Shown: piece after piece, positions 27,382-40,030 of the stretch
Numbering within the stretch: the first letter of the stretch is position 1
How the letters are laid out: each line of letters starts with the position of its first letter
Source of the DNA: Amoebidium appalachense
Taxonomy: Eukaryota; Ichthyosporea
Assembly: GCA_963693365.1 (NCBI GenBank)
Contig: CAVNZM010000005.1
Span: 3,596,001 to 3,660,000, forward strand
Direction of reading: 5' to 3'
DNA: 64,000 nt
Notes under the pieces: generated by a model
Seen by the model: only the letters and a program-made list of their open reading frames with translations
Told to the model about the DNA's origin: nothing
The model's database searches: none
Program-made: the position numbers and the translations under genes

Positions 27382-28056
27382 ATGACGTGGGCCCCCCTGA
27401 GGATGGGCTCTGCTTATTATGCATACTCTTTATGTATGGCTTGCATTCTGCATCGTGTTATCCGTTTGTTCTTGTGTACTTTGTACTCTTTGACGCATTC
27501 AAACCCCCCCCCCCCACACACACCCACACACACAACAAAAAAAAAAAAAAACCACCACCACCACGTGAATTTCACGCAAGGCATTCGGCCTACCCATCCA
27601 CCTACCTCCCACAGGCTTACAACCCACACAGCTGGTGCGACCAAATCAAAAAACAAAAATAATCTTGGACACGTCTACATCAACCCGCCTATCCACCTAT
27701 TATCCACACACCCAATCCTACACACCCGCACAAAACTCCTGCACAGAAAAATTCACATACTGTGACAAAACACGACGAAACATAGTGTCAGCTGGCTGTA
27801 GCCACACACTCAAACACGCTTAACCCATCCCCTGCCCAAGAAATACACACATCCACGCGTTCGTGCCACACTCACACGCAGGCCCAAACACACAGCAAAT
27901 ACACACACAGGACGAAAATGCAAGCACGTAAACAGCAAATGATATACGTACATGACGAAAAAACGTGTGTCAAACTCACAGCACATACATCCACAAGATG
28001 GACACACACACACACACACATAGCACATCCATACACAGGAGGCAAAAACCCAGGGA

Positions 28057-28090
<34 letters not shown>

Positions 28091-28702
28091 CACAAACATA
28101 CACACGAGGAACACACACACACACACACACACACACACCCGCCCACACACACACACACAGACACACATACACACACACACACACCTGCAGGGAGCTCATG
28201 ACAAAGCGGCACAGCTTGTTGACCCTCTTGACGTCCTCATCGCTCACATTTTCCATGTTCTTGGGGGTGCGCCCTGCACCACCCCCTAAACGGATGGGCT
28301 GTGTGTGTGTGTGTGCGTGTGTGTGTGTGTGTGCGCGACGCGCGTGGTGGCGCACATGTGTATGGGTGTTTGTGTGTGTGGGTGTTAGTGTGTGTGTGTG
28401 TGTGCACGCGCACACGCACTTGTGTGTCATATGTGTGTGTGTTTGCCTGTTTTTTTCGCGTGTGTGCGCACATGCCTGGGTACATGTGTATTTTAGCCGT
28501 GAAGATGTGCATGTGTCCATGATGCAATAGTGGTGGTGTGAGATGCAATCGGCACCACTATTTGCATTAGACATGCTTCACATCAAAATACCGACACGTA
28601 CATGTGTTTGCTTTCGCGTGCTTGCTGCCAGTCTGGTCATAGTCCCTATCACTCAATCCCATCCTAAGCACTCCAGTCAAGCCCCCCCCCCCCCCTCCCC
28701 CC

Positions 28703-28733
<31 letters not shown>

Positions 28734-29679
28734 AAAAAAAAAAAAAAAAACACACATACACAGATACACCAGCATGCAGGTACGTCAAAAACTCGCGCCT
28801 ACATACAACATGACGTCCCCACCACCGTCGACTGTTACACACCAACCTCCACACACACTACGACCACAGTCACACACGAACAGGGGTGTGTACAAGCAGA
28901 CACCACAGCCACACACGAAGAAGTATTCAGCCTCACCTGCTGCTGCACCGGCTGGCGTTGCATGGATGGAGAGGCCCCGTATTGAGGCTGGAAGGGGTAG
29001 GTAGGTGTGGAATTAGTCTTTATTGTCACAAACTCTTGTCACACAATCACATGCACATACACCAACGCACAGGCACAGCCACAAGCATATGCGAAGGGAC
29101 ATCCATCCCTACCCACCCATCCAATCCACCCACCAACACCCGCACGTGCACACACACGTCCATTCCTGTGCTATCCCCACTCCCCGCTCTAACCATACAT
29201 TAACTACCCATCCACCCACCCGTGCAACACACCAGCAACTACCCAAAGCCGCATATATAGATTTATGCATCTTCACGACTAGAAAGAGCGTGGACTGCCC
29301 CCCCTCCCCCCTTGTAACCTGTGTCGTGCCCCCCCCCCCCCCCCCCCCCTCCCCCTCCCCCCCCCCCCCCCCCCCCCCCCCCCTCCCTCCCTCCCTCCAC
29401 CCCCATCCCCACCTCCTCTCTCCCACCAACAACGACCGGCGCCCCCATTCTCACCAACACCCACGCCCATGCAAACACTGGTAGGAACATTTATGAACCC
29501 AGGCAGACTTTTTGACAAAACTCCGTGTATCCACACATCGGGCCAACTACTCACACACACATTTGGAACTGAAGACACTCAAATGCACACATCTGCACAC
29601 CGATGCACACCCACACATGCAAAAACACAACTCCGCCCAGAAACGCATTACAACAACATCCTTTCGTCACCAGCATGCT

Positions 29680-29711
<32 letters not shown>

Positions 29712-29843
29712 CCTGGTACTGCTGCTGCTGCATGGGGTTGTATCCCTGCCCGTAGCCACCCATCGGTGCTGATGGCTGCACGGGTGGTGGTGCCTAAAAG
29801 ACAATGACGTTATCCACTGCCCAATGCCCCTCCCCGCCCCTCC

Positions 29844-29900
<57 letters not shown>

Positions 29901-30183
29901 CCCCTCCCCCCCCCTCCCCCCTCCCTCTTCACCCACCCACACGCACACGCACACGCACACGCACACACACGCACCAACTCACACATCCACCTACTCAATG
30001 AGAAAACCAAAACAACAGCAGCAGCAAGGATACAAAAACATGAACCAACGAGCACTCATATACACGATGATAACACGATGACAACAAAAACTTGGGAAAC
30101 AAAGGTGACTCGTCTTGAACACATACCACAAAGCAGCACCACACATTAGACACGAGAAGCAAGTGGGAACAGAGAGATGGGGA

Positions 30184-30219
<36 letters not shown>

Positions 30220-32128
30220 GGGGGGGAGGGGGTGAGGGGGGCTGGGAGGGAGAGAAGGGGAAGGCGGGCAGAGGATCCGAGACGAAGGGACGGAGGGAGG
30301 GAGAGATTAGGGGGTGGGGGGGGGGGGGGGGGGGGGGAGGGGACGACGGGGGGTGGGGGAGGGGGGGGGGGGGGGGGGGGGGGGGGGAGGATGAGAGATG
30401 AGGGAAGGAAGTGAGGGGGAGAGAGAGACACCACCTACCTGTTGGGTGGGGAACTGTGGGGCCGTGGGTGCTGCAGGGGGAGGGGGCAGGCCAAAGCTGT
30501 CCATGTGGGAGGATGGGGGTGGGGCACTGTCCTCCGTCGGTGGGGGTGGGGGCAGATCGTCGAGACTGCCCATGCCTCCCTCCCCCTGGGGGGACCTGGA
30601 ATAGGGGCCGCCCCGTCCTTAATGCACTTGGTGATGTAGACGGCCTTGTATTTGGCATACTTGCGCTTCTCATCAATCTGTGTGTGTGTGTGTGTGTGTG
30701 TGTGTGAACGTGTGTCAATGTGTGTGTCTGTGTGTGTGTGTGTCTGCTCGCACGTGCCACGAGGTGAACGGATCACAGTTGTTTGAGAGAATACCTACAA
30801 AGGCATGCTTGCTCAGACCCACATATCCGTCTTTTCTTCAGTAAAGTTATCCAGAAAAAGGATAGAAGAAGAGGGCAAGAGAGGCAGGAAAGTTTCAAAT
30901 GCTTGGTATATCATATATATCGGTGCGTGTATGTGTGGGAGCGAGGTAGGAGAAAGGGAAAGGGGGGGGGGGGGGGGGGGGGGGTTTGGATGCGTCAAAA
31001 AGTACGAAGTACACAAGAACAAACGGATAACACGATGCAGAATGCAAGCCATACAGCATGCATGATAAGCAGAGCCCATCCTCAGGGGGGGGCCACGTCA
31101 TCCACAGTACCCGAGTTTCGACCTATTCACCTCGTTAACGAAACCCAACTCAGATACTGTTTCACTTGAACATGGGTAGGTCACCCGTCTTGATCAGAGA
31201 CGAGCAGGGTTGCTTATGCTGGCAAGGGCAGTGGGAAAGGCCGGGGGTTAAAGTTGCAGCAGTAAGCAGAAGCAAGAAAAATATAGATAGGAACTCAGGA
31301 GACGCAGCTTCTAGGAAGCTCCCCTGTCGCTACCTAAGTCGATACTTCCCTGGCTAACATACTACACCAGCTGAAAAGAATTAAGTCCCGAAGGCCGCAG
31401 AATTCGCAATCAGAGGGAAAAATATGAGATTTGACCAACGCCGCAGGGTAGTAACACGCTTACTAGGGCGGAACTTTAACGTCTTCGAACGGAAAGCTAT
31501 GCCCCCGGATGTCAGCCGGAAATATGGTATCACCCATTGCTTTGGGCTTGAAAAAAGCCAAATCGATAGTCCGAGTTATGTTACGCCGGCGGGTAACATG
31601 CCGCATGGGTTCAAAGGGAGCTGTCGCCAACAGAGCAGTGTGTGCATGCGTGCACGTAACACAATGTGTAAAGTGTGTCTATAGCTATGAGAGGGGGTAT
31701 GCAGAAGTGGACAGGGGGGGGGGGAGAAGGGGAAAAAAACAAACAAAAAAAAACAACAACCCTGTGGTGGACAGATCAGAGATCAGAGAGATGGGGAGAG
31801 GGGGAGAGGGAGAGAGAGAGGGAGAGAGAGAGAGGGAGAGAGAGCAAGGGAGGAGCCACACTGATATCGAGACGCACCGGTCCAACACAACTTCCACATC
31901 ACCTAATCCCCCCCCCCCCCCCCCCCCTCCTCCTCTACACACACACGCACGAACACACACCGGCCCCCTCCCCCTCCCCCTCACACACAGACACACACCC
32001 ACACACCCACACCCACGGACACACATGTGCACGCACACGCGCGCGCGACTTGCCTCGGCCGGAATGTCACCAAAGGTCTGCATTGCATCCATCAGAAAAG
32101 ACGAGGCAAGGAACAGCTTGGCCGTGGC

Positions 32129-32206
<78 letters not shown>

Positions 32207-33137
32207 TCTGTGGGTGGATAAATGGGTGTGTGTGTGTGTGTGTGCGGGCGCACGTGCGGATGTTGGTGTGTGGGTGCGGTGTGCGTGGATGTTTTGTGCA
32301 GGGAACTAGGGGGCGGGAGGGCAAAGATGTTAGAACGTGGTACACATTACACAGAACAATTTACACCAAACAACATTTTACTAATTCAAAAAAAAAGAGC
32401 ACACACACAGAGTTTGTAACAGAAGTGTTGTGTCTGTGAGCGCGCGCGCGTCTGTGTGCGGGAAGGGTTTTTTTGGGGAAGGGGAGAGGGGGGGGGGGGG
32501 GGGGGGGGGGGGAGCATATGCATGGGTGTGCGTGCAAGCTTGGCTGCCAAGTAAAGGGTCAGGCAACTTTGTGAGTGTAGATGTAGGTGCCAACATCTCT
32601 GAGGATGTGCTGTGAATGCGTGTCTGTATGTGATTTGGGTGGCTGGCTGTAACAATACTCGGAAACTACAACACTAGTGCTTCTGGCATGAAAATGGAAC
32701 CACAACGAAACTGCAGCCTGCCTTGATTGTTCACCCAAGTAATATAGCAGATTCAACATGCAATCCCAGCATCATAGCTCCCAAAGTCAAACAGCCAGCA
32801 ATCCACTACCATCTACTTTAGTGCAGGCACACAACACATTGCTGGGTGGAAGGAAAGAAATACCAACACAAGCACAAACACTTCAACACCCCCTTTACCG
32901 ACAAGTATGGACTCAAAGCACACCCACACACACTAGGGCACACCGACAAGCCCGCAAAAACGGGAAGGGGAAGAAGCACAGGGGAGAAGGGAAGGAAGCA
33001 CCGGGGGGGGGGGGGGGGGGGGGGGCACAATGCTGTGCAAGTAACTGTGGGGGCACGCACTTGTCACACTTTCCAGCACGGTCCTGGTTGTCTGCGTGGG
33101 TGAACAGCCTCATGGCAAAGTTCTCCACATATGCCTG

Positions 33138-33169
<32 letters not shown>

Positions 33170-33846
33170 CACGACGTCAGCTACACACACCAGCAGCACC
33201 TCCCCCCCCCCCCCCCCCCCCCCCTCCTCCTCCCCTCGCACCGCCACCTCTCTCCTCCTGCTCCCGTCCGAATCACCCTTAATTGTATCCTCAACCTCCC
33301 AAGCTTTCTTTCCATCGAAAAGGTTGAAAAACGTGTGTATGTATGGTTACGAAGCTAGTTGGAGTATATACTAGTAAAAAAAAGCGCAGTCCCCCTCCCC
33401 CTCCCCTCCCCCAACTTCTTGCAGCGGCGGTGGCGGTGATGGGGTTGGGAGGGGGGTGGGGGTGGGGGAGAGAGAGAGGTATGCAATAAAAGCACGAAAG
33501 CATTGTCATCAGAAACGTCTAAGACCCCCCCCCCCCCCCCCCCCCGTGTCTATCATCCAGGGCCTTCTTTCCCCCTTCTCCAGTGTTCAGCATCCCTTGT
33601 CCTTCCATTTCATCTTCCCTCCCTTACAACCTTTGCCCCCACAAAGATTCCCCAAAGATTTTCACCAACATCACTCGGGCCTGTAACCTACGCCCGTTCC
33701 CCCCCCCAAAAAAAAAAGCCTCATCCCCCCCCCCCCCCCCCCCCCCCCAATCCAACCTTCCTCTCCACACTCACTACCTCTCATACATCCCTCCTCCTCC
33801 CTCCTAACCCCCCATTCCCTTCCGAAAACCACCACCACCACCACCA

Positions 33847-33923
<77 letters not shown>

Positions 33924-34224
33924 CACCTCCCCCCCCCCCCCCCCAAAAAAAAAACAAAACAAAAAAAAAAACAAAAAAAAACAATAATATTAATAATAAG
34001 AAAACAAAACGAACAGAACACACCCCACATTCACACCCACCTGGCCAACGTTGGCATCCGACAGCTCTTCCCTTGCACCCAGCTCTGCCTTTTCCTGCAA
34101 CCACACAAATCCCTTCAGCAAGGTTCCTGCCTACATGCCCCCTTGCCTAACACACACACACTTCGTTTCTGCCGACCTTCGCGATCTCCGTCCTCCCCCC
34201 CCCCCCCCCCCTCCCCCTTCCCCT

Positions 34225-34276
<52 letters not shown>

Positions 34277-34433
34277 CTCCCCACCACCACTACACACACG
34301 TGTTTCCCCCCCCCATCTCTTGCCTCTAAGAAGCAGATTTCAAAACCTGACCCCTCTTTCCTTTCGTTCTGCTTCCCTCCCTTTCCAACCCTACTCCCCT
34401 CTTCCTCCACTCCAAAAATAAAAAGGACCCATA

Positions 34434-34470
<37 letters not shown>

Positions 34471-35554
34471 TTCCCTTCCCCCCACACACATATGCCAAAC
34501 ACATATGCCATACATGCGGTTCAATACAGAATGGCAGAGAGAAGCATAAAGGACCCTGCTGGTTGCGCTCTGAGGAGAAGGGGCAAAGAAAAAAGAATCA
34601 ATTGCCAGTTTCGGCAAGTATGGCATACTTGCAGGCTCGAAGTGTTATGCATCAGCACGTTCACAATTACATTCAGCTACGCCCATCCACCTCCACAAAT
34701 ATATTGGCACACATCTCTCCACCCAACACACACCCACTTCTTCCACACCACATTGAACCTAACCAAGAACACACCTTTTCCACCTCGTCCATCACAGCCA
34801 GGATAACTCCGAGAATGGCTTTATCCTTCGTCTTCCCTTGGTCCTTCATGGCTAGCTCAAGAGCATAGCGCTTACCTGGGCAGTCACCAAATTCAATACA
34901 AGATAGAATCTTGCTAACATGCTTGCAAAGCTTGTATAACCCCATCCCCATGCTTTCTCATGTGCGGACACACACAGGCGGCTGTGTGCGGTAGATTAGC
35001 AAACGATGAAAGCACAGGAAGTAACGAGGAGCTGGTAAGAAAGAATTCCAAGCTTAAGGGCATAACCGTGCAAACTATTCAGCTGCCCAACCAACCACCC
35101 ACACAGCGGTGTGTTTGAGTATGTGTGCATGTGTACGTAGGTGCTGGTGGGAGGGTGGGGGGGGTGGGAAGCGCGAGGGGAGGAGGGGAGAGGGGGGTGG
35201 TGTTGGGGGGAGGGAGGGGAGGAGGGGGGAGGGGAGTAACAGGGACTCTTCCTTCCCTTACTCGCTTAGTCCGTGCGAGAGCTTCAGCAGGGATACAGAT
35301 GCAGAGTCAAAGTCTATAGCTAACATTCAACTCAAGTGTACGAATCACAGAGAGTCAAGCCATACACACAAGCTAAGGGCCACTCACACAAACAAATATT
35401 CCTCCCTCACGTATTAAGCTCTTCCAATTAATAGTAATCACAGGCACTCACAATAGAAGGCGATCACCGGGTCTCTCGCCTGGAACTCTGTTGCTCTGTC
35501 CAGAAACGGACCCATGCTCTTGAGCGCGGGTGGAAGGTCTTTGGAAGTCACCAT
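27249..35554 (-). CDS. VTA1: Vta1/LIP5 family ESCRT-III disassembly factor, ten exons (one-base gap)
   Basis: Cofactor that stimulates the AAA ATPase Vps4 at endosomal membranes. Exons (5' to 3'): 35554-35452, 34875-34775, 34094-34041, 33134-33061, 32129-32054, 30677-30439, 29793-29713, 28987-28937, 28298-28185, 27311-27249. The N-terminal helical domain (two MIT-like bundles) is in exons 1-6: [33 protein letters not shown] and [20 protein letters not shown] match LIP5. A Pro/Gln-rich linker follows. The C-terminal Vps4-binding VSL segment is in exons 9-10 ([13 protein letters not shown], then [20 protein letters not shown]). All phases close except exon 6, which is one base short; one more C in the C6 run at 30,588-30,593 joins both frames and gives 318 residues. 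Intron 5 uses a GC donor (GCAAGT). Six intron ends lie in CA/GT arrays. Very likely functional despite the gap. Confidence 0.93.
27381..27503 (+). mobile_element. Family A terminal fragment, VTA1 intron 9
   Basis: About 120 bp nearly identical to the end of copy 1, from 'gatgacgtgggccccc' to 'gacgcattcaaa', then a short C run. It is bounded on its other side by a C run of about 37 (27,344-27,380), so it is framed by poly(C) on both sides. Confidence 0.85.
28299..28332. repeat. (CA)n acceptor tract of VTA1 intron 8
   Basis: On the coding strand the intron ends ...CACACACACACAG directly before exon 9 (CCCATCCGT). The polypyrimidine tract expected before an acceptor is replaced by the CA array. 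Confidence 0.8.
30985..31714 (+). mobile_element. Family A, long copy in VTA1 intron 5
   Basis: About 730 bp, nearly identical end to end with 52,755-53,490. In this orientation it starts immediately after a G run (30,962-30,984) with TTTGGATGCGTC and ends with GCAGAAGTGGACAG. Copies share the small frames MGRSPV(L/S)IRDEQGC and [15 protein letters not shown], but nothing recognisable. No terminal inverted repeat or clear target-site duplication was found. It lies within an intron, antisense to the poly(C)-ended reading of copy 1. Confidence 0.85.
32131..32204. repeat. (CA)n acceptor tract of VTA1 intron 4
   Basis: 74 bp of uninterrupted repeat; on the coding strand it is (CA)37 ending in CAG at the exon 5 boundary (exon starts at 32,129). 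Confidence 0.9.
33850..33920. repeat. (CA)n microsatellite, VTA1 intron 3
   Basis: Uninterrupted CA array of about 70 bp preceded by (CCA)n, and followed by a C run and A-rich text, all inside intron 3. Confidence 0.95.
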
Positions 35555-36235
35555 CTTTGCTAATCACTTAGCAACACCTAATTTGAAGTGTAATATCGCA
35601 CTGTAGATGTTGACCAATTCACACAGGATGCTAGGTAGGTGATAAGAAAAGTTGGCCTGCTGAATAGTGGTGCACTGCGCGGGAGAAACTACAAAAAAAA
35701 AAAAAAAAAGCCAGCGGCTCACGTCTCTGTTTGCCGCAACGGAAAAATGCAAAAGATGACGTAAGCATAACTTTTGATCCAATAGTCATAAGCTTAAACT
35801 TACTATATATGACTATTTGAGATCTAGATTCTGTGTGTACGCCAGATCTCAGCACCGGACACCGAAAACACGGTCGTGGCACCGTGCGGATTAGATCTGG
35901 CGTAGATTCTGGCGACCGTACAGCAGGTCCTCCTACCCCACGTCCAACACACGTGCTGCCATTTATGCAAACTGCAACACCCAGGGGAAGAGAAGAGGGG
36001 ATTTCTAAAACAAAGTTATGTGCACTACGAGGCCTAAAATATTCAACAATACAGTAGTTATCGGCCTTTAGTTACATAAATATTGGAGCGTGCGCGCGGT
36101 TGGCAACGGTTTCGATGCGATAATTTAACAATAGTTCGAGTCCATTAATTTACCTTAACATTAGTTCGAGTCCATTTCTCATAGATACATGTACCGACAC
36201 ACATATTAAGCATACATAGATAGCACCCTAATTAG
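35555..36235. other. 5' flank of VTA1, no other gene
   Basis: Ordinary-complexity DNA with an A run at 35,692-35,709. It should contain the VTA1 promoter, but no TATA or CCAAT box at a persuasive distance was seen. Two short direct repeats of 'ttagttcgagtccatt' lie at about 36,130 and 36,160. Confidence 0.55.
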
Positions 36236-36310
36236 TATACTGTCGGTGCTGTGTGGTAGACGTCTCGGTAGTTCCCTCGAGGGCAGCTGCAAAGGTAAAC
36301 GCGATAAAAT
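36236..36310 (+). mobile_element. Family B terminal fragment (left)
   Basis: 'actgtcggtgctg-gtggtagac...ggtagttcc...gcgataaaat' is a diverged match to the last 75 bp of the family B end at 6900-6980. It faces the second family B copy at 37,327-37,500 in inverted orientation. Confidence 0.6.
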
Positions 36311-36533
36311 AACATAAAAAAGACTTCATACTGTAAGCATGTGTGTGTGTGAGCACCATCATAACCACTAGTGTTTCCGTACACTGAATGCAAGTGTCGG
36401 ATGTGCACCCGATTCCATTGCAACATAATTAACGACAACTTGATGTACAATGTGCGACACCTTGATGTACAATGATAGCGAGAAAGTAATAAAACTTTAT
36501 TGACCATTTGACCACTGAAATGATACAAAGTCG

Positions 36534-36537
<4 letters not shown>

Positions 36538-36593
<56 letters not shown>

Positions 36594-36780
36594 ACACGTG
36601 TGTGTGTGTATATATATGTGTGTGTATGTGTGTGTGTGTGTGTGTACATGTATGTGTGTGCCGGCGTGTGTATAGTGTGTTTGTGTACGTGTAGGTGTAT
36701 ATGCACGTGTGTGTGGGTGGGTGTGTACACGTGTGTGTGTGTGCGTATGTGTGGTTGTGTGGTTGTGTGGGTGGGGTGGG
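36538..36780. repeat. (GT)n and GT-rich tract
   Basis: Uninterrupted (GT)n for about 55 bp, then degenerate GT-rich text with TA and CG interruptions, ending in a G run (36,780-36,812). Lies between family B and the family C array. Confidence 0.9.
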
Positions 36781-36849
36781 GGGGTGGGGGGGGGGGGGGG
36801 GGGGGGGGGGGGCAACCACATCATCGGCAGAGCCAACTTGCTCAGATAC

Positions 36850-37168
36850 GAAGTATTCCGCTAAAGGCAAAACTATTCTGCAAAAAACAGAGTTCAATTC
36901 AAAAAGCAGAACTGTTCTCCAAAACGCGGAATTATTCGGTTTTTAGCCAGAGTCCCAAAAAGCAGAATTATTCGGCATGCGGCAGCAGAATAAAATTGCT
37001 CAAAGCCGAATAATTCTGCTTTATAAGTTAGCTGAATGCAATTATGCTTTTTGCGTAATTATTCTACTTTAAAAATTTTGCATAAAAATATTTCTGCTTT
37101 TAGCAGAATAATTCTGCTTTTCGCGGAACAAATCTGCTTTTGCTGAATAATTCTGCTTAATTGCTGAA
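36850..37168. repeat. Family C tandem array, diverged
   Basis: Some fifteen degenerate units of about 20 bp with a GAATAATTCTGCTTTTAGCA-like consensus, some in each orientation. Shares period, the AATAATT core and the GCTTTT arm with the array at 10,616-10,800, but individual units are much more diverged. It ends at a short C run (37,173). Confidence 0.75.
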
Positions 37169-37218
37169 TAAATGCCCCCCCTTCCCCGGGGCCCCGGCCC
37201 TCCAAACAGAATCTTTGT

Positions 37219-37500
<282 letters not shown>

Positions 37501-37507
37501 TGTGTGC

Positions 37508-37596
<89 letters not shown>

Positions 37597-38153
37597 CGAG
37601 CGTGTGTGCATGTGTACATGTGTGTGTGTGTGTGTGTGCTCCGCGCGTGCGTATGAATGTGTGTGAGTTTGTTTTTTTTTTGTGGAGCGGGGGGGGGGGG
37701 GGGGGGGGGGTCTGTGTGCACGTGGGTGCACGTGCAAATTAGAAACCGTTAGCTGCTCCATCAAAGAAAGCAGCTAGGAGGAAAAGAAAGGACTTCTGTT
37801 TTCTTCCTAACTCACACTCCGAGTAAACCCATTCGATGCAAATAGCGTGTAAATGGTCTGTCAGTGAAAACATAACAATATTAATCTTGTTCAATGGCAC
37901 AGGGAATCCGGCCTGTTGGCCGTCTTGTCAGATAAAATAACTAAAACAATGGGATTGATTCATGCGCATGCCATTACAGTTATCACTAGTTTAAAAAAAA
38001 AAAAGATACAAGGACGACGGTAAAAAAAAAAAAAGACCTTTGGCAGACACGAGTCAAAATCGAGGCTACATAGTGATTCCTAGAGCAATTTGCAAGGAGT
38101 CAACGAATTTCTTAAATATAAATACTAAATTCGGATTCGTAAGATACGAAGAA
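37501..38153. other. Microsatellite and ordinary sequence, no gene
   Basis: A (GT)n array (37,511-37,588), a G run (37,689-37,710), then about 400 bp of ordinary A/T-balanced sequence with two A runs near 37,993 and 38,023. No frame is supported. Confidence 0.6.
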
Positions 38154-38223
38154 CTTGCAAGCTAATGAGCAAACAGTGCGTGTGTGACGTCATTGTAGTG
38201 GGGGCCGGTACACGTGTGGAAGG

Positions 38224-38225
<2 letters not shown>
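38154..38225 (-). pseudogene. Fragment of the Ntn hydrolase 3' end
   Basis: About 70 bp repeats the last codons and stop region of the hydrolase gene that starts its 3' end at 38,836 (GAGCAAACAGTGCGTGTGTG, TGACGTCATTG, GGGGGCCGG). It carries a small insertion (ACACG) and is cut by the (CA)n array at 38,225-38,308. It is in the same orientation as the adjacent gene, so it is the relic of a third copy. Confidence 0.85.
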
Positions 38226-38308
<83 letters not shown>

Positions 38309-38309
<1 letters not shown>

Positions 38310-40030
38310 CCATCAAAAAGAGGGAAATTACAAAATAACGACCATAAAAACAGTATGAGTCAGCAGGCACTTTCCATTCGTTCCGTCCTAATACGCTTCT
38401 CTGCAGCGGCACTTTTTTTGGAACAATTCGCAAATTATTTTACAGCGGCGTTCCTTTCTTTATTTGGAATTTCTGAGGTCAAACAAAGCAATTGGTTCAC
38501 AGTGGGTTCGACCGGTCAGGCAAATTCACAACGTAGCTAGTATAGTATTTAGATTTAAGTTGGAATTCTCAGCTTATAGAAACGATAAGCGCTGTAATTT
38601 CTAGTTTTCGTGCCTACACAACGATATCAGTCCCGGGCCTGTTGTGAAGTGAGGACATTCATATGATATGCATATGTTGCAATTCATACATACCGCAAGA
38701 TTCGTTATGTAGCTCACCTTAAAAATCTCTGTGGCAAGCAGCATGCCTTCTTTGTTTTTTTTTAAGTTTTCTTAAAATAGTCACTATATTTGTAACAGAG
38801 ATAACAAGCAGAATCCGCAATATCTTGCAAGCTAACTAATGAGCAAACAGTGCGTGTGTGACGTCATTGTACTGGGGGCCGGTGTGGAAGGCCATGGGGA
38901 TGGCCAGGCGTATTGTCGTGGGGTCGTGCAGGCGCAGCTTTGTGAGGTCGATCATCTGCAGGTTGCGCACGGCTGGCGTGGAGAAGTACAGCCGCCGGGC
39001 GCTGTGGTCGCGCACCACGGTCCAGGCCGTGGTCCAGTCGTCGGCGCCCTTGGCCAGCGACACGCGGCCAATCATGGCCGTGGCCGCGCTCACGTGGTCC
39101 ACTGCCGGGTCGCTGGACACGTATGACAGCTGGTGGGGCCCCAGCGCGCCAGCCCAGGCGCCCCCGCTGCGCACGGCACTTTCCTGCAGCATGGCCATCT
39201 GCACCAGGCGGTCCTCGGGCGAGTAGCTGCCGGCCCCGTGCATGGCGGCCTCGAGCGTGGCGTTGGAAACCACCGCCACATCCGCATAGTCGGTGCCGTT
39301 AAGCCGTGCCCGCAGCTCCGCCCGCATGCCCTCCCACGTGGGGTCGTTGGTCATGGTCATGACGTTGCGGCTGTCGTACATGCACACCCGCGCCCCGGCC
39401 TCCTTGGCCCTGCTGTGGATGGTGTCGGCCGAGGCAAAGCACTCGGGCGCCAGTGTGGCGTTCTGCGTGCCGATGAACTCCACCACCAGCGACTGGCCGG
39501 CCGTGTCGTGGAACTGCAGGTGGCCCCCCAGCCGGCCGCCGCGGGAGGCAAAGATGTCCAGCTCGGGCAGGTGGCCCTCGGCAATCTGGTGGGTCTCAAA
39601 CTGGCGGCGCACGCAGGCCACGGTGTCGCACACGGCCAGCATATACCTGACCAGGCTGTACGAGCCCAGCACGGGCCGCGGGTCGGTCTGCAGCGGCTGC
39701 GGGTAGGTGGTGGCGTCGAGCAGCAGCATGGCGGCAGACAGCCCGGCCTCGTTGAGGCCGTCCAGGGAGGCCGTGGGATTGCGCAGGCCGTCCAGGAAGA
39801 CGTAGCCGTGCACGGTGCTGACGGCTGGCGTGCTGTTGCACCAGTCGCAGCCCTTGACCGGCACGAGCTCGGTGGGCGTGCCGCGGGGCACGACGTTGAT
39901 GTAGCTGTTGAAGTCCGGGGCGCCCCAGTCCATGGTGCGGGCCGACACGTGGTAGTTCTGCGCCGTGGCGTAGCGCAGCTTGAGCTCGCTGCAGGCCAGT
40001 ACTAGTGCGCTGGGAGCCAGGAACAACAGA
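38309..40030 (-). repeat. Left arm of a 1.7-1.9 kb inverted duplication
   Basis: The arm covers the mature-enzyme coding region of gene A plus about 530 bp of 3' flank, up to the (CA)n array. It matches 41,960-43,866 in inverse orientation, nearly identically in coding sequence and with small differences in the flank. Homology stops inside the signal-peptide codons. Confidence 0.9.

Noticed and set aside
28000-29000. CA-rich regularly spaced blocks as a CRISPR-like array.
   Set aside because: Eukaryotic microsatellites; no distinct spacers and no direct repeat of CRISPR type anywhere in the window.
30586-30594. A 10-nt micro-intron (GTCCCCCCAG) to explain the VTA1 frame change.
   Set aside because: Far too short for spliceosomal removal; a missing C is simpler and also fits total phase.
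38495-38525. GGGTTCGACCGG in the hydrolase flank as a tRNA gene or box B.
   Set aside because: No cloverleaf can be drawn and a matching box A is absent.
39133-40005. 290-codon frame antisense to hydrolase copy A (and its twin at 41,930-42,850).
   Set aside because: Shadow frame of a very GC-rich coding sequence; it exists twice only because the gene is duplicated.
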